DNA of 64,000 nucleotides. Origin: Moraxella catarrhalis. Lineage in GTDB: Bacteria; Pseudomonadota; Gammaproteobacteria; Pseudomonadales; Moraxellaceae. This document shows, in pieces, positions 48,901 to 60,241 of the stretch (its first letter is position 1; each line of letters begins with the position of its first letter). A program made the translations under genes and the position numbers. The notes beneath the pieces were generated by a model. That model ran no database searches, had not been told where the DNA came from, and worked only from the letters and a program-made list of their open reading frames with translations. The stretch covers positions 62,001 through 126,000 of the forward strand of contig NZ_LWAH01000012.1 in the NCBI RefSeq assembly GCF_001632285.1. The letters run 5' to 3'.

Positions 48901-49968
48901 TTATTCAGCGGCAGTTTGTGATAGTGAGCGTACATAAGCTGCCAGCAGCATAATGCGTTCATTGCCCAATTTGGTTTGCCATTCTGGCATCACACCAGCA
49001 CGACCATGGCGAATGGAAGTTTGGACGGCATCACGATCACCACCAAATAGCCAAATATCATCCGTTAGATTTGGTGCACCAATGGCAGCGCTGCCTTTGG
49101 CATCTGGACCATGGCAGACCACACAATTTGCCTCAAACAATACTTTACCTTGTGCAACTTTAGCAGCATCAAGCTCATAGTCATTTTGATTACCAGAAAG
49201 CTGAAGCACATATTCCGCTGCGGCACGGACACCAGATTCACCCAGTTGTTGTTGCCATGCTGCCATTGAACCAACACGACCATTATGAATTGTCAGTAGG
49301 ATTTGGTCAGCGTTGCCACCATACAACCAATCATTATCTGTCAAATCAGGATAACCAAGTGCACCTCTTGCATTAGATCCATGGCATAAAGCACAGTTTT
49401 GTAAAAATAAACGGTTACCGATTTTTTGTGCTTCTGGATCTGATGCCAGCTTATCAACATAAGGTGCCAGCAGTTTGACTTGTTCATCAATCTGTGTTTG
49501 TAGTTCGGCATTTTCTTCGCCAGCTTTACGCTGTGATTGAAGGTCGTTTAGTTTAGCAAGGACAACAGTTGCCTCACTTGCACCTGCATTTTCCAAAATA
49601 TTTTGCTCAAAATTTTCAGTAAATACACGGTTGTTAGCTTGAAGCTGGCTGTTTAGTTCATTGGCAGAAGTCCAAGGTACAGACTCACCATCCACCTCAA
49701 CGGTTGTCACGCCTTTCCATGTATTTGGCTGAATTGATGGAAAAAGGATAAAATAACCCAAGCCCCAAATCATCGTACCAAAGAAAATCACCAACCACCA
49801 TTTTGGCAGCGGTTTATCATATTCTCGAATGCCATCATATGAGTGACCTGTGGTCTCATCTTCTTCAAGAACTGGTCTAGATCGCAAGGTCCATACCAGA
49901 ACACCAAAGATGAATAGCCAGCAGCCCAATGATAAGATGGTAATCCAAGAACTCCAAAAAAAGCTCAT
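48901..49968 (-). CDS. ccoP: cbb3-type cytochrome c oxidase subunit III (diheme)
   Basis: Membrane-anchored diheme cytochrome c feeding electrons to CcoN. It has 355 residues. Two helices lie at about 7-28 and 53-74, then a Q/N/E-rich linker, then two c-type heme sites, CALCH (NCALCHGSNARG) and CVVCH (NCVVCHGPDAKG). Each has a matching later methionine region (GSMAAWQQQLG and GVMPEWQTKLG). It is somewhat longer than the usual 300 residues because of the linker between helices and hemes. Its start overlaps the ccoQ stop by four bases. Confidence 0.96.
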   Translation of the reverse strand: MSFFWSSWITILSLGCWLFIFGVLVWTLRSRPVLEEDETTGHSYDGIREYDKPLPKWWLVIFFGTMIWGLGYFILFPSIQPNTWKGVTTVEVDGESVPWTSANELNSQLQANNRVFTENFEQNILENAGASEATVVLAKLNDLQSQRKAGEENAELQTQIDEQVKLLAPYVDKLASDPEAQKIGNRLFLQNCALCHGSNARGALGYPDLTDNDWLYGGNADQILLTIHNGRVGSMAAWQQQLGESGVRAAAEYVLQLSGNQNDYELDAAKVAQGKVLFEANCVVCHGPDAKGSAAIGAPNLTDDIWLFGGDRDAVQTSIRHGRAGVMPEWQTKLGNERIMLLAAYVRSLSQTAAE

Positions 49969-50147
49969 TGTATATCCTTAGTGCGCTTATCTGATGATAG
50001 TCGTTGTATGTCCTGATCATCCAGCGCAAGTTGTGCATCTTCTTCAAAGCGTTTTTTATTTTTTGGGGAATAAGCCCACCATGCGATACCGATAAAGGTG
50101 ATAAACGCCGCAACGGTCGCAATACTATGCAAAACGCCCCAATTCAT
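49965..50147 (-). CDS. ccoQ: cbb3 oxidase small subunit CcoQ
   Basis: A 60-residue single-helix protein (TVAAFITFIGIAWWAYSPKNKKRFEEDA) with the family's WAYSPKNKKRFEEDA junction. It stabilises the interaction of CcoP with the core complex. It overlaps ccoO by one base and ccoP by four bases, so the order N-O-Q-P is translationally coupled. Confidence 0.94.
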   Translation of the reverse strand: MNWGVLHSIATVAAFITFIGIAWWAYSPKNKKRFEEDAQLALDDQDIQRLSSDKRTKDIQ

Positions 50148-50785
50148 TAGCGTTGACCTTGCATCGCAATACCCAACTGTTGCAAATAAGCAACCAGGGC
50201 ATCCAGCTCGGTTGCACCTTGAACTTGGTCAGGTGCAGCTTCAATATCTGCTTCTGTATAAGGTAACCCAAAACGATCTTTAAACAGACGCATTTTTTCT
50301 TGTACTTTTGTCCCATTAACTTCATTGGTCGCAAGCCAAGGATAAGATGGCATCACAGATTCTGGAACAACAGAACGAGGGTCGGTCAGATGGTCAACAT
50401 GCCACTGGTCTGAATAACGACCGCCCACACGGGCAAGGTCTGGACCAGTACGCTTAGAACCCCATAAGAATGGGTGATCCCATGTTGATTCTGCAGCACG
50501 ACTATACGGACCATAACGCTCCACTTCTGCACGCAATGGGCGAATCATCTGTGTATGGCAAACATGGCAACCTTCACGGATATAAATATCACGACCTTCA
50601 AGCTCAAGCGCTGTCCAAGGACGCATATTTGGCATGGGTTTGTTTACACCGCCTTCTTTAGCAACGGTTTCATCATAAATCAAAGGTACAATTTCAACCA
50701 AGGTTGCAAAGCTGACAGCAATGACGATAAAGATGACGAGTAAACCTGTATTTTTCTCTACTAATTCATGAGTGATATTAGACAT
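50147..50785 (-). CDS. ccoO: cbb3-type cytochrome c oxidase subunit II (monoheme)
   Basis: Membrane-anchored monoheme cytochrome c, 212 residues. One helix lies at about 14-36. The heme motif is in [20 protein letters not shown], and [20 protein letters not shown] and [10 protein letters not shown] (methionine ligand) follow. It lies ten bases after ccoN. Confidence 0.97.
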   Translation of the reverse strand: MSNITHELVEKNTGLLVIFIVIAVSFATLVEIVPLIYDETVAKEGGVNKPMPNMRPWTALELEGRDIYIREGCHVCHTQMIRPLRAEVERYGPYSRAAESTWDHPFLWGSKRTGPDLARVGGRYSDQWHVDHLTDPRSVVPESVMPSYPWLATNEVNGTKVQEKMRLFKDRFGLPYTEADIEAAPDQVQGATELDALVAYLQQLGIAMQGQR

Positions 50786-50795
50786 TGTTTACCCC

Positions 50796-52277
50796 TTAAG
50801 CCTGTGCCGTTGCTTGTTCACTGCCAGTATTTACCTCTTCTGGCTCTGCGATATGTTCAGGCACGCTTGGCATTTTGATGGTGCGATAGCAATTATAAGC
50901 CATGACAAACATACCACCAACATATAAAGCACCACCCAATGCACGCACAACATACGGCCAATGTGAGACCACAACAGTTTGAATAAAGTCATACGCCAAA
51001 GTACCATCTGGGTTAGTGGCACGCCACATCATCCCTTGGGTAATGCCTGAAATCCAAAGTGCAACGATATACAATACCGTACCTGTTGTTGCAAGCCAAA
51101 AATGCAGTGTGATTAAGCTGGTTGAATACATTTTTGCCTTATTAAAGATACGAGGCAATAGCACATAAATTGAACCGATGGTAATCATACCCACCCAGCC
51201 TAATGCACCTGAATGTACATGACCAACAGTCCAGTCAGTATTATGGCTAATGGCATTAACCGCTTTAATTGAGAGCATTGGACCTTCAAAAGTACTCATG
51301 GCATAAAATGATAGCGCCACAATCAAGAAACGGATAATTGGGTCTGTACGCAATTTATCCCAGCTACCTGAAAGTGTCAGCACGCCATTAATCATACCGC
51401 CCCAAGATGGTGCAAATAAAATCAATGAGAACACCATACCCAAAGATTGTGTCCAGTCAGGCAAGGCCGAGTAATGTAGATGGTGACCACCTGCCCACAT
51501 ATATGATGCAATCAATGCCCAAAAATGCACAATTGATAAGCGATATGAATAAACGGGGCGACCAATTTGTACAGGAATAAAGTAATACATCATACCAAGA
51601 AACGCCGCTGTCAAATAAAAACCAACAGCATTATGTCCATACCACCATTGAACCATGGCATCGGTTGCGCCGCCAAAAAGTGAGTATGACTTAAATAAGC
51701 CAACTGGTACGACCAAGCTATTGACAATATGCAGCAACGCAATCGTGATGATGAATGCTGCAAAAAACCAGTTTGCAACATAAATGTGAGAGGTTTGGCG
51801 TTTGATGAGCGTTCCAAAAAAAACAATGGCATAAGCAACCCATACCAATGCAATGGCGATATCAATTGGCCATTCTAATTCTGCATACTCTTTGGCAGAG
51901 GTGACACCCAATGGCAGTGTGATGACCGCAGAAACGATAACAGCCTGCCAGCCCCAAAAAGTAAACCATGCCAAATAAGGTGCAAATAATCTGGTCTTAC
52001 AAGTGCGTTGAACGATATAGTAAGATGTTGCAAAAAGTGCTGAACCCCCAAACGCAAAAATTACCGCATTGGTATGCAGTGGTCTTAGTCGTCCAAAAGA
52101 CAGCCATGATGTGTCAAAATTCAATACTGGCCATGCCAACTGTGATGCAATGAATACACCGACAGCCATGCCAACGATACCCCAAAATACCGCCATGATT
52201 GTAAAAAATCGTACGATCGTGATTTCATATTCATGATCAACGGATAAGGGGGCTACTGCTGATTTATATAGACTCAT
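50796..52277 (-). CDS. ccoN: cbb3-type cytochrome c oxidase subunit I (catalytic)
   Basis: Heme-copper oxidase subunit that reduces O2 at high affinity, important at low oxygen. It has 493 residues and about 12 helices. Histidine ligands are seen in [39 protein letters not shown] and [16 protein letters not shown], the last two around the binuclear centre. A C-terminal acidic tail extends beyond the last helix. It is the first gene of the operon. The upstream region has a TACAAT near 52370 on the minus strand but no complete FNR/ANR site that I can find. Confidence 0.97.
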   Translation of the reverse strand: MSLYKSAVAPLSVDHEYEITIVRFFTIMAVFWGIVGMAVGVFIASQLAWPVLNFDTSWLSFGRLRPLHTNAVIFAFGGSALFATSYYIVQRTCKTRLFAPYLAWFTFWGWQAVIVSAVITLPLGVTSAKEYAELEWPIDIAIALVWVAYAIVFFGTLIKRQTSHIYVANWFFAAFIITIALLHIVNSLVVPVGLFKSYSLFGGATDAMVQWWYGHNAVGFYLTAAFLGMMYYFIPVQIGRPVYSYRLSIVHFWALIASYMWAGGHHLHYSALPDWTQSLGMVFSLILFAPSWGGMINGVLTLSGSWDKLRTDPIIRFLIVALSFYAMSTFEGPMLSIKAVNAISHNTDWTVGHVHSGALGWVGMITIGSIYVLLPRIFNKAKMYSTSLITLHFWLATTGTVLYIVALWISGITQGMMWRATNPDGTLAYDFIQTVVVSHWPYVVRALGGALYVGGMFVMAYNCYRTIKMPSVPEHIAEPEEVNTGSEQATAQA

Positions 52278-52771
52278 TGGATATTTTCCTGTGCAGCCCG
52301 ATTTATTTAGCGTCGCAGTTTTATCAAATCGAGTGAAAAAACTACTCTTGCTTTGATCTTGTGTGTCTATTGTAACGCAAAGTTAGGCAAATATCATCAA
52401 ACCAGCCAGCAAAAACGAAAAAATCCTTAATTTTTCTGTGGAATATGGACAAATTTTAGGTTGAAATTTGAAATTCCTTGCTAGCTTGGATTGCAAAACT
52501 GCTTGGCTTGCGTTGGTGGCGTGGCAATCTGCCATCACCAAATATACCCATACTGGCAATGTGGTATTGCCAAAAGTTATTCATCTTTTATTATACAACA
52601 CAAATGTAATTTTTGGGTATATTTTGTAAAAATATTGAGATTTTTTGGTAATAAAGCTAAATTTCTTATGATTATTTAATTTATTTTAATGTTTAATTAT
52701 TAACCAAAACTCATTTTAATTAACTATACGAGTTATATTAACTGTACGAGATTAAACTAGTTCAAAGACGC
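52278..52771. other. long intergenic region with a hairpin-rich patch
   Basis: This stretch between ccoN and the SCP2 gene is AT-rich except at about 52495-52575. That patch contains TGGCA-ATC-TGCCA (52522-52534), flanked by GGTG/CACC, and TGGCAAT-GTGGT-ATTGCCA (52554-52572). Short open frames across it have no ribosome site or recognisable protein. It may be a dispersed repeat, a small RNA or a remnant. Confidence 0.4.
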
Positions 52772-52773
52772 TT

Positions 52774-52802
52774 GTGACAAATCAGTGCTTTTGCTTTATA
52801 AT
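52774..52802 (+). promoter_or_regulatory. promoter of the SCP2-domain gene
   Basis: GTGACA, 17-base spacer, TATAAT. Start near 52809, leader of about 77 bases. Confidence 0.6.
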
Positions 52803-52885
52803 ATCTCAAATATACAAATCAAATTAAAGCATAGTGTCTTTTTTTAACCTTAACCGACATTATCAAACAGTCAAGGACAATTATT

Positions 52886-53269
52886 ATGGCAAAATTTTTA
52901 AGCCAAGCATGGTTTGATCAAGTCAATGAACTCAATCAAGCTGCAGGCAATTTAAATCTACCGCCAAATTTAGCCAATGTCTTATTAAATGCCAAAGTTA
53001 CTGGCGATGACGGTGCCAAACTACACCTCAAAGAAGGCAAAATTTTTCAAGGTTTGACAGAAAATGCCATCAGCACTGTCACTGTTGATAGCGAAACATT
53101 ATCACAGCTCATCGCAACAGGTGATGCCAATCAAGCCATTGAAGCATTTATGCTTGGCAAAATTCGTATTGACGGTGATATGTCTCAAATCATGACGCTA
53201 CAATCTGCCAAACCAAGCCAAGAACAAAAAGAGCTATTTAAAAAAATTCTGCAAATAACCGAATTTTAA
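52886..53269 (+). CDS. SCP2 sterol-binding-domain protein
   Basis: A 127-residue soluble protein with the SCP2-like fold that binds lipids or acyl groups in a hydrophobic tunnel. It shows a beta-rich middle (GAKLHLKEGKIFQGLTENAI), TVDSETLSQLIATGDANQAI, and the family's C-terminal block AFMLGKIRIDGDMSQIMTLQ. CAAGGACAATTATT precedes the ATG. It is a monocistronic gene between the oxidase operon and ccoG. Its ligand in bacteria is not established; no link with the oxidase can be shown. Confidence 0.87.
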   Translation: MAKFLSQAWFDQVNELNQAAGNLNLPPNLANVLLNAKVTGDDGAKLHLKEGKIFQGLTENAISTVTVDSETLSQLIATGDANQAIEAFMLGKIRIDGDMSQIMTLQSAKPSQEQKELFKKILQITEF

Positions 53270-53312
53270 GTCAAAGAATTTGAAGTAAAAGACTGTAAAA
53301 ACACTTCAAACG

Positions 53313-53347
53313 CCCCCATCAAAATTAGCCTGATGGGGTTTTGTTTT
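53313..53347 (+). terminator. terminator after the SCP2-domain gene
   Basis: CCCCATCA (53314-53321) pairs with TGATGGGG (53331-53338), followed by TTTTGTTTTG. Confidence 0.8.
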
Positions 53348-53597
53348 GATTTAGGTAAGTATGTCATAAATACTTATTTTTATCATTTAAGAATATCTTT
53401 ATTCAAAAATATAACTTGCATATTTTTATAAAATGTCAAAATATCATACAAAAACCCTACAAAAAATGGTAATATAAGATAAGTTACCAACTATCCGTTT
53501 TGGTGTTTTTTATTTACCAAGCCATGCCTTAACAAAAATGCTTCTAGCAAGTAAAGCGATTTTTAATTCATTTGGGCCATAAGCCAAGGTATCTGTT
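53348..53597. other. AT-rich gap before ccoG
   Basis: About 250 bases upstream of ccoG, with no gene and no clear FNR box. Many A/T runs; a promoter is presumably here but I cannot choose one. Confidence 0.4.
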
Positions 53598-55049
53598 ATG
53601 TCAGAAGAACAAAAACCAAAGAAAAAACCCCGCCCTGCCCCTGAAAAAATCATTCCCACCTCCAAAGATATGGATGCAACCAAGCACCGTGTGCATCCAC
53701 GCTTTGCTAAGGGCAAATATACCAACATTCGCCTAATTAGCATGTATTTGATTTTACTGGGATTTTTAATCGCACCTTGGCTTCGTTGGGATGGTAGACA
53801 AGCACTTTTATTTGATGTTATCGAACCTAAGTTTTATATTTTTGGGGCAACTTTTATGCCTCAAGATTTTTACTTCTTTGCATTTGTGTTTATCATTGCC
53901 GCTTTAATGCTATTTATGGTAACTGTCTATGCTGGGCGGGTTTGGTGTGGTTACGCTTGCCCACAAACCATTTATGTGCATCTGTATCAGCATGTAGAAA
54001 AATGGATTCTTGGTGAGCGTAACAAGCGTATTAAATTTGATAAAATGCCTTGGAATGCCGAAAAAATTATCAAAACTGCCCTTATTCATACCATTTGGGG
54101 TGTTTTTTCTGCGATTACTGCGGTAACTTTTATTGCATTTATTGTTGGTACAGACTATTTATTTTTTAATGGACACCCTTTATTTTTTATGGGTTGGGGT
54201 AAGATGACATGGATATTTTTTATTCTGATTGTCTTTGTTACCCAAACCAACGCAGGCTATATGCGAGAGCATATGTGCGTGTACATTTGCCCCTATGGTC
54301 GCTTCCAATCTGTCATGTTTGACAAAGACACATTGATTGTTTCATATGATTATGAGCGTGGTGAGCCTCGTGGTGCGCGTAAGAAAGATACCACACCTGC
54401 AGGCTATGGTGATTGTGTTGATTGCACCATGTGTGTTCAGGTATGCCCCACAGGCATTGATATCCGAAATGGGCTTCAGGTTGAATGTATCCAATGCGCC
54501 GCTTGTATTGATGCATGCAACGAAATCATGGACAAAGTTGGTTACCCACGGGGTTTGATTCGTTATACAACCGAACGCCAATTGGTTGAAAAACAAAAGA
54601 CCAAAATTATCGGATGGCGTATTTTTGCTTATACTGGTGTACTTTTGGCTTGTATCATTGCTGCAACGATGGTATTGGTTAGTCGTGCACCCCTTGAGAT
54701 GGAAATCCGCCATGACCGTAAACAACTCTCAACCATTAGGCGTGATGGCATGGTTGAAAATAGCTATGTCTTAAAAATTGTCAACAAAACCAATGAACGC
54801 CAAGTTTATCAAGTTCGTTTAGATGCAGAGAATGCAGCTGGCATGACTTTACGCTCACGCTTTAAAGAATTACCATTGCAAGCCAGTGAGCTGTACGATT
54901 TGCCTGTCAGCATCATCGGCGACCCAAATATCATCAAGCCTGGCAGCACACCTGTAACCATCACTGTATATAGTAAAGATGGTCAATACAGTGCATCAGC
55001 TCAAGATGTCTTTATTTACGAACCAAAAAAATCCAAGCAGCCCAAATAA
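53598..55049 (+). CDS. ccoG: cbb3 oxidase assembly protein CcoG (RdxA/FixG)
   Basis: Membrane iron-sulfur protein needed to reduce copper for assembly of the CcoN copper centre. It has 483 residues: a basic N-terminus, helices near 52-70, 90-112, 163-188 and 200-218, and two ferredoxin-type motifs, CVDCTMCVQVCPTGIDI and CIQCAACIDACNEI. A further helix is near 340, and a C-terminal Ig-like periplasmic domain completes it (NKTNERQVYQVRLDAENAAG). CGYACPQTIY and YICPYGRFQ supply further conserved cysteines. It is followed by a FixH-family gene 107 bases downstream. Confidence 0.95.
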   Translation: MSEEQKPKKKPRPAPEKIIPTSKDMDATKHRVHPRFAKGKYTNIRLISMYLILLGFLIAPWLRWDGRQALLFDVIEPKFYIFGATFMPQDFYFFAFVFIIAALMLFMVTVYAGRVWCGYACPQTIYVHLYQHVEKWILGERNKRIKFDKMPWNAEKIIKTALIHTIWGVFSAITAVTFIAFIVGTDYLFFNGHPLFFMGWGKMTWIFFILIVFVTQTNAGYMREHMCVYICPYGRFQSVMFDKDTLIVSYDYERGEPRGARKKDTTPAGYGDCVDCTMCVQVCPTGIDIRNGLQVECIQCAACIDACNEIMDKVGYPRGLIRYTTERQLVEKQKTKIIGWRIFAYTGVLLACIIAATMVLVSRAPLEMEIRHDRKQLSTIRRDGMVENSYVLKIVNKTNERQVYQVRLDAENAAGMTLRSRFKELPLQASELYDLPVSIIGDPNIIKPGSTPVTITVYSKDGQYSASAQDVFIYEPKKSKQPK

Positions 55050-55156
55050 CTAACCTTAACAACCAAGCTTGGTTTTTCACCTAAATGGGTCTGACTGTGC
55101 TACAATAAGACCCATTTTAGCTCAACCTACTTTGATGACAATCATTGGCAAATATC

Positions 55157-55789
55157 ATGAAACTGACACCCAAACCCAATAAACAGGCAAATATTTGGTA
55201 CAAAAACTATATGGTTTTAATTTTTGTCATTGGATTGCCTGTGTTGGTTGTAGTGATTTGTTTATTTTTTATTTTTTATTCCATAAAAATTCAAGACTCA
55301 ACCGTCCGTGATGATTGGTATATGGATGGCAAAACCTTATACCAAGACTCATCTCGTGATCAATTAGCACATGATTTGGGCGTTTTTGGTGTCATGCGAC
55401 TATCTTGGCATGCCAATACAACCGATATACGCTTTGAATTAAATTATCCCACCCAAAATCTTTCAACCCAAAACTTTCATAATGATACACCATTAACCTA
55501 CCCAGATGAGTTATCGGTGCATATCTCGCATGCCACTGATGATACAAAAGATCGTGATTTTACCCTTATCCATCAAAAAGATAATGTCTATGTTGGCAAA
55601 GTGCAACTTGATGACACCCCTGCCAAATATTACTTGCAAATCAGTAGCCCCAAGCCACAGAACTGGCGATTAATTCAGCACGAAAATTTACCAAAAAGCA
55701 ATATTATCTTCTTACCGCTGTCAAGTTTTGATGAGGAGCGTCGCATATTGCCCGACCAACGCAATAAACGCCCTTCTGCCAAACCATAA
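55157..55789 (+). CDS. FixH-family protein (cbb3 oxidase assembly)
   Basis: A 210-residue protein anchored by one helix at about 22-47 (YMVLIFVIGLPVLVVVICLF), followed by a family-typical VRDDWYMDGKTLYQD and a periplasmic beta-rich domain. This matches FixH/CcoH, which stabilises cbb3 assembly. ATG 55157 (MKLTPKPNKQ) is preferred over a TTG four codons upstream. Neither ccoI nor ccoS, the usual neighbours, follows; the next gene is a convergent LysR regulator. Confidence 0.87.
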   Translation: MKLTPKPNKQANIWYKNYMVLIFVIGLPVLVVVICLFFIFYSIKIQDSTVRDDWYMDGKTLYQDSSRDQLAHDLGVFGVMRLSWHANTTDIRFELNYPTQNLSTQNFHNDTPLTYPDELSVHISHATDDTKDRDFTLIHQKDNVYVGKVQLDDTPAKYYLQISSPKPQNWRLIQHENLPKSNIIFLPLSSFDEERRILPDQRNKRPSAKP

Positions 55790-55819
55790 AATATGGCTTA
55801 AAGACACCTTAGATGGCTG

Positions 55820-56788
55820 CTATGCTTTGATGACTTGATTTTCTTCAGCAATGACTTGTCGTGCCACATGCAAAATTAACTGGCGTAACCAGCGATGAGC
55901 AGGATGATGCTGAAGAAGCGGTGACCATGCCATGGTCAGCTCAAACTCGGGAATAAAAAATGGCGGTTCTTTGATGATAATATTAGGATGATTATCTGCT
56001 TGTAAGCGAGCGACTCGTGTGGGCAGTGTTGCAATTAAATCTTTATTCGCAACAAGCATTGCAGGCATCTGATAATGCCTAGTAAATACACTGATTTGCC
56101 GCTTTTGACCAAGTCTTTGGAGTGCTTGGTCAATGGAGCCAAGACCACCTGACTTTTCAGGATTGACACCAAATCCCACGCCCATACCTGTCTTTGATAC
56201 CCAAATATGGTGTGCTTTTAGGTAATTTTTTAAATTAAAACGATTGGCATAGGAACTGTCTGCCGATAAAAGGCAGCTGAATGTATCTCTCCAAACCAAA
56301 ACTTGATGAAAGCTTTGTGGTATCTCATTAAAGCGATTAATCGCCAAATCCACCCGCCCTTGCTCCATGTCTCGATAAGAGACATCTGATGGCGTCAAAA
56401 AATCCAAGATAACATTAGGTGCTTCGCTACGCAGCGCTTTCACCAAACGAGGTACCAGTGTTGCTTCTGCATAATCACTGGTCATAATGCGAAACACTCG
56501 AGAAGTACTATATGGACGAAACTCGGTGCGTGGCTCAAGTAATGTTGTGATGTCTAACAATACCTCACGAATGCGTGGCTGTAACTCAAAAGCTCGTTCA
56601 GTTGGTGTCATGCCCTCAGATGAACGCACCAAAAGTGGGTCATTAAATAATGAGCGTAGTCGGCGTAGAATATTGCTCATTGCAGGCTGCGTGATGCCAA
56701 GCTGTTCAGCTGCACGAGTGACATTTTTTTCTCGTAATAAGACATCTAAATAAAATAATAAATTTAGGTCAACTTTTTGTAAATTCAT
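55820..56788 (-). CDS. LysR-type transcriptional regulator
   Basis: A 322-residue regulator with an N-terminal winged helix-turn-helix (MNLQKVDLNLLFYLDVLLRE, then NVTRAAEQLGITQPAMSNIL and RRLRSLFNDPLLVRSSEGMT) and a periplasmic-binding-protein-like sensor domain. It is of the NodD/LeuO-like branch by its MNLxKVDLNLL start. AAAGGTAG before the ATG at 56788 sets the start; an upstream in-frame reading adds ten residues without support. The adjacent gene (YkuD) is on the same strand upstream, so there is no classic divergent target. The effector is unknown. Confidence 0.9.
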   Translation of the reverse strand: MNLQKVDLNLLFYLDVLLREKNVTRAAEQLGITQPAMSNILRRLRSLFNDPLLVRSSEGMTPTERAFELQPRIREVLLDITTLLEPRTEFRPYSTSRVFRIMTSDYAEATLVPRLVKALRSEAPNVILDFLTPSDVSYRDMEQGRVDLAINRFNEIPQSFHQVLVWRDTFSCLLSADSSYANRFNLKNYLKAHHIWVSKTGMGVGFGVNPEKSGGLGSIDQALQRLGQKRQISVFTRHYQMPAMLVANKDLIATLPTRVARLQADNHPNIIIKEPPFFIPEFELTMAWSPLLQHHPAHRWLRQLILHVARQVIAEENQVIKA

Positions 56789-56936
56789 ACAACTACCTTT
56801 AGGTGGTGCTTTAATCAATTGGTGCGATCAACAAAAATTATTTTTCTTGCAATGATGATATCTGACAACCGTCAATTACTTTTACTTTGGCAAATGCCAT
56901 CTTTGTGGTATCAAGTCATCGTATTAAGATGGTGTA

Positions 56937-57437
56937 TCATTGAATCAGTACCAAATCCCCAACCTCAACCTTATCAAATAACCAAACAATCTCATCAATA
57001 CGCATTCTGACACAGCCGTGTGACATCGGCCGACCCATAGGCTCTGTGTCGGGCGTTCCGTGAATATAGATATACCGTAACTTAGTATCAACCAATGCCC
57101 CTGTCTTATCCACGCCATGATTATAGCCATTGATTTGACCTTCAAGCCACAATATCCGCCCAAGTATCCAATCTCGATTAGGGAAATTTTGACCCAACTG
57201 TACATCATAAAGCTCGCCAGTAAATTGCCTTGCAACAAACACGGCATTGGGAGGCAAGCCACCGCCAATCTTTTGACCGATGACATGTTCACCAAGTGGT
57301 GTGCAACCTGTACCCTCTAGCTGACCTGTGCCGTTTTTTGCGGTTGAAACGGCAAATTGACGCAACAAAATATTACCTTGATACAAAGTTAAGCACTGTG
57401 ATTGGGTGTCAATCACGATACGCCGATCTATAGTCAT
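56937..57437 (-). CDS. YkuD-fold L,D-transpeptidase family enzyme without signal peptide
   Basis: A 166-residue protein of the YkuD family. The catalytic motif is HGTPDTEPMGRPMSHGCVRM, with the nucleophile cysteine in SHGCVRM (about C144). RRIVIDTQSQCLTLYQGN opens the domain. There is no signal peptide or membrane helix, so unlike periplasmic L,D-transpeptidases it should stay in the cytoplasm. In Acinetobacter a YkuD protein of this kind (ElsL/LdcA) is a cytoplasmic L,D-carboxypeptidase in peptidoglycan recycling; that role is inferred here. Confidence 0.85.
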   Translation of the reverse strand: MTIDRRIVIDTQSQCLTLYQGNILLRQFAVSTAKNGTGQLEGTGCTPLGEHVIGQKIGGGLPPNAVFVARQFTGELYDVQLGQNFPNRDWILGRILWLEGQINGYNHGVDKTGALVDTKLRYIYIHGTPDTEPMGRPMSHGCVRMRIDEIVWLFDKVEVGDLVLIQ

Positions 57438-57632
57438 GATTAACTCCTAAACCATAATTAATTCCTAAATAATAGCTATCATTTTTTAAAATGATAGTAT
57501 AACAAAAGCATCGCATATTTGGCATAATAAAGTGTTATAAAACTCATATTTTTACAACAAAAAGCAAATTATCTTAGGTTTCATATCCAATCATCATAAA
57601 AAATGTTATAATTTATTGATAATTTTATTTAG

Positions 57633-59000
<1,368 letters not shown>

Positions 59001-59003
59001 TCT

Positions 59004-59038
59004 TAAAAAACTCCCAATCAAGCAATTGGGAGTTTTTG
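59004..59038 (+). terminator. terminator after argG
   Basis: AAAACTCCCAAT (59007-59018) pairs with ATTGGGAGTTTT (59025-59036), followed by TGAT. Confidence 0.85.
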
Positions 59039-59113
59039 ATATCTCCACTTAGTGATATAAGCAGCCTAAATTTGGATATCAGCTGTCATTTTTATCAAAT
59101 TTGCTCTTAAGCC

Positions 59114-59142
59114 TTGACAAAAATACCAATCCCTACAATAAT
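59114..59142 (+). promoter_or_regulatory. possible promoter of pyrC-rnt
   Basis: TTGACA (perfect), 17-base spacer, AATAAT. The start would fall about 25 bases before the pyrC ATG. The -10 is weak, so confidence is moderate. Confidence 0.45.
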
Positions 59143-59173
59143 GAATTTTTTGTATACTTTTAGACCAAAGTAG

Positions 59174-60241
59174 ATGATGACAAAGACATTAACTCTCATT
59201 CAGCCAGATGACTGGCATATCCATCTACGTGATGGTGAAGCTCTGGCAACCACCGTTCGGCATGCGGCAGCCAGTTTTAACCGTGTGATTTGTATGCCTA
59301 ATTTGGTGCCACCTGTTAAAACTGCCAATCAAGCCATCGCTTATCGTGAACGCATCTTAAAGGCATTAAAAGACAGTGATTTACCAGCCACTCGCAAAGA
59401 TAGTTTCGATCCACGCATGGTGCTTTATTTAACCGACCAAACCACTGCCAAAGATATTGACGATGCCGCACAAACAGGCATTGTATCGGCAGTTAAGCTA
59501 TATCCTGCTGGAGCAACCACCAATTCAGCTGATGGTGTAACTGATATTTTGGCACGCAGCTTGGTATTTGAGGCCATGCAAAAGCATGGCATACCGCTAC
59601 TGGTGCATGGTGAAATTACCGATAGCAACATTGATATCTTTGATCGTGAAAAACGATTTTTGGATGATGTGCTAAATAAAATTATCACACAATTTCCGAA
59701 TTTAAAAATTGTCATGGAGCATATCACTACCGCCGATGCAGCGGATTTTTGTCTTGCTCAAGGCAATCACATCGCAGCGACAATTACCCCGCAGCATCTT
59801 TTATTTAATCGCAATCATCTGCTGGTTGGCGGTATTAAGCCGCACTATTATTGTTTGCCCATTTTAAAGCGTGCTGCACACCAAAAGCGTTTGCTTGAAG
59901 TGGCAACCAGTGGCAATCCTAAGTTTTTCTTAGGGACAGATTCCGCCCCTCATGCCACACACACGAAAGAATCATCGTGTGGCTGTGCAGGTTGTTATAG
60001 TGCCTTGCACGCTCTACCACTCTACGCCATGGCATTTGAAAGTGTCAATGCACTTGATAAACTTGAAAACTTTGCCAGCCGATATGGTGCACAATTTTAT
60101 GGCTTAGCAATCAACACCACTCAAATCACCCTAATAAAACAACCACAGACCATACCTGAGAGTTTTCATTATTTAGGCAATAAGACGCTGACACCGTTGT
60201 TGGCAGGTGAAGTTTTACCTTGGCAAGTGGTTGGTATATGA
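59174..60241 (+). CDS. pyrC: dihydroorotase
   Basis: Cyclises carbamoyl-aspartate in pyrimidine synthesis. It has 355 residues, the E. coli-like class. The metal-binding [10 protein letters not shown] has H15 and H17; the carbamylated lysine lies in [13 protein letters not shown] (about K107). Further ligands are in [19 protein letters not shown] and [13 protein letters not shown], and [20 protein letters not shown] holds the catalytic aspartate. The stop overlaps the rnt ATG (ATGA), so the two are translationally coupled. Confidence 0.96.
   Translation: MMTKTLTLIQPDDWHIHLRDGEALATTVRHAAASFNRVICMPNLVPPVKTANQAIAYRERILKALKDSDLPATRKDSFDPRMVLYLTDQTTAKDIDDAAQTGIVSAVKLYPAGATTNSADGVTDILARSLVFEAMQKHGIPLLVHGEITDSNIDIFDREKRFLDDVLNKIITQFPNLKIVMEHITTADAADFCLAQGNHIAATITPQHLLFNRNHLLVGGIKPHYYCLPILKRAAHQKRLLEVATSGNPKFFLGTDSAPHATHTKESSCGCAGCYSALHALPLYAMAFESVNALDKLENFASRYGAQFYGLAINTTQITLIKQPQTIPESFHYLGNKTLTPLLAGEVLPWQVVGI

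Noticed and set aside
52330..52400. FNR/ANR box upstream of ccoN
   Set aside because: TTGAT half-sites occur (for example in TTTGATGATATTTG on the minus strand) but the matching ATCAA half is missing at the right spacing.
52491..52679. 62-residue frame across the hairpin patch
   Set aside because: No ribosome site and no protein-like pattern beyond cysteine/histidine codons produced by the inverted repeats.
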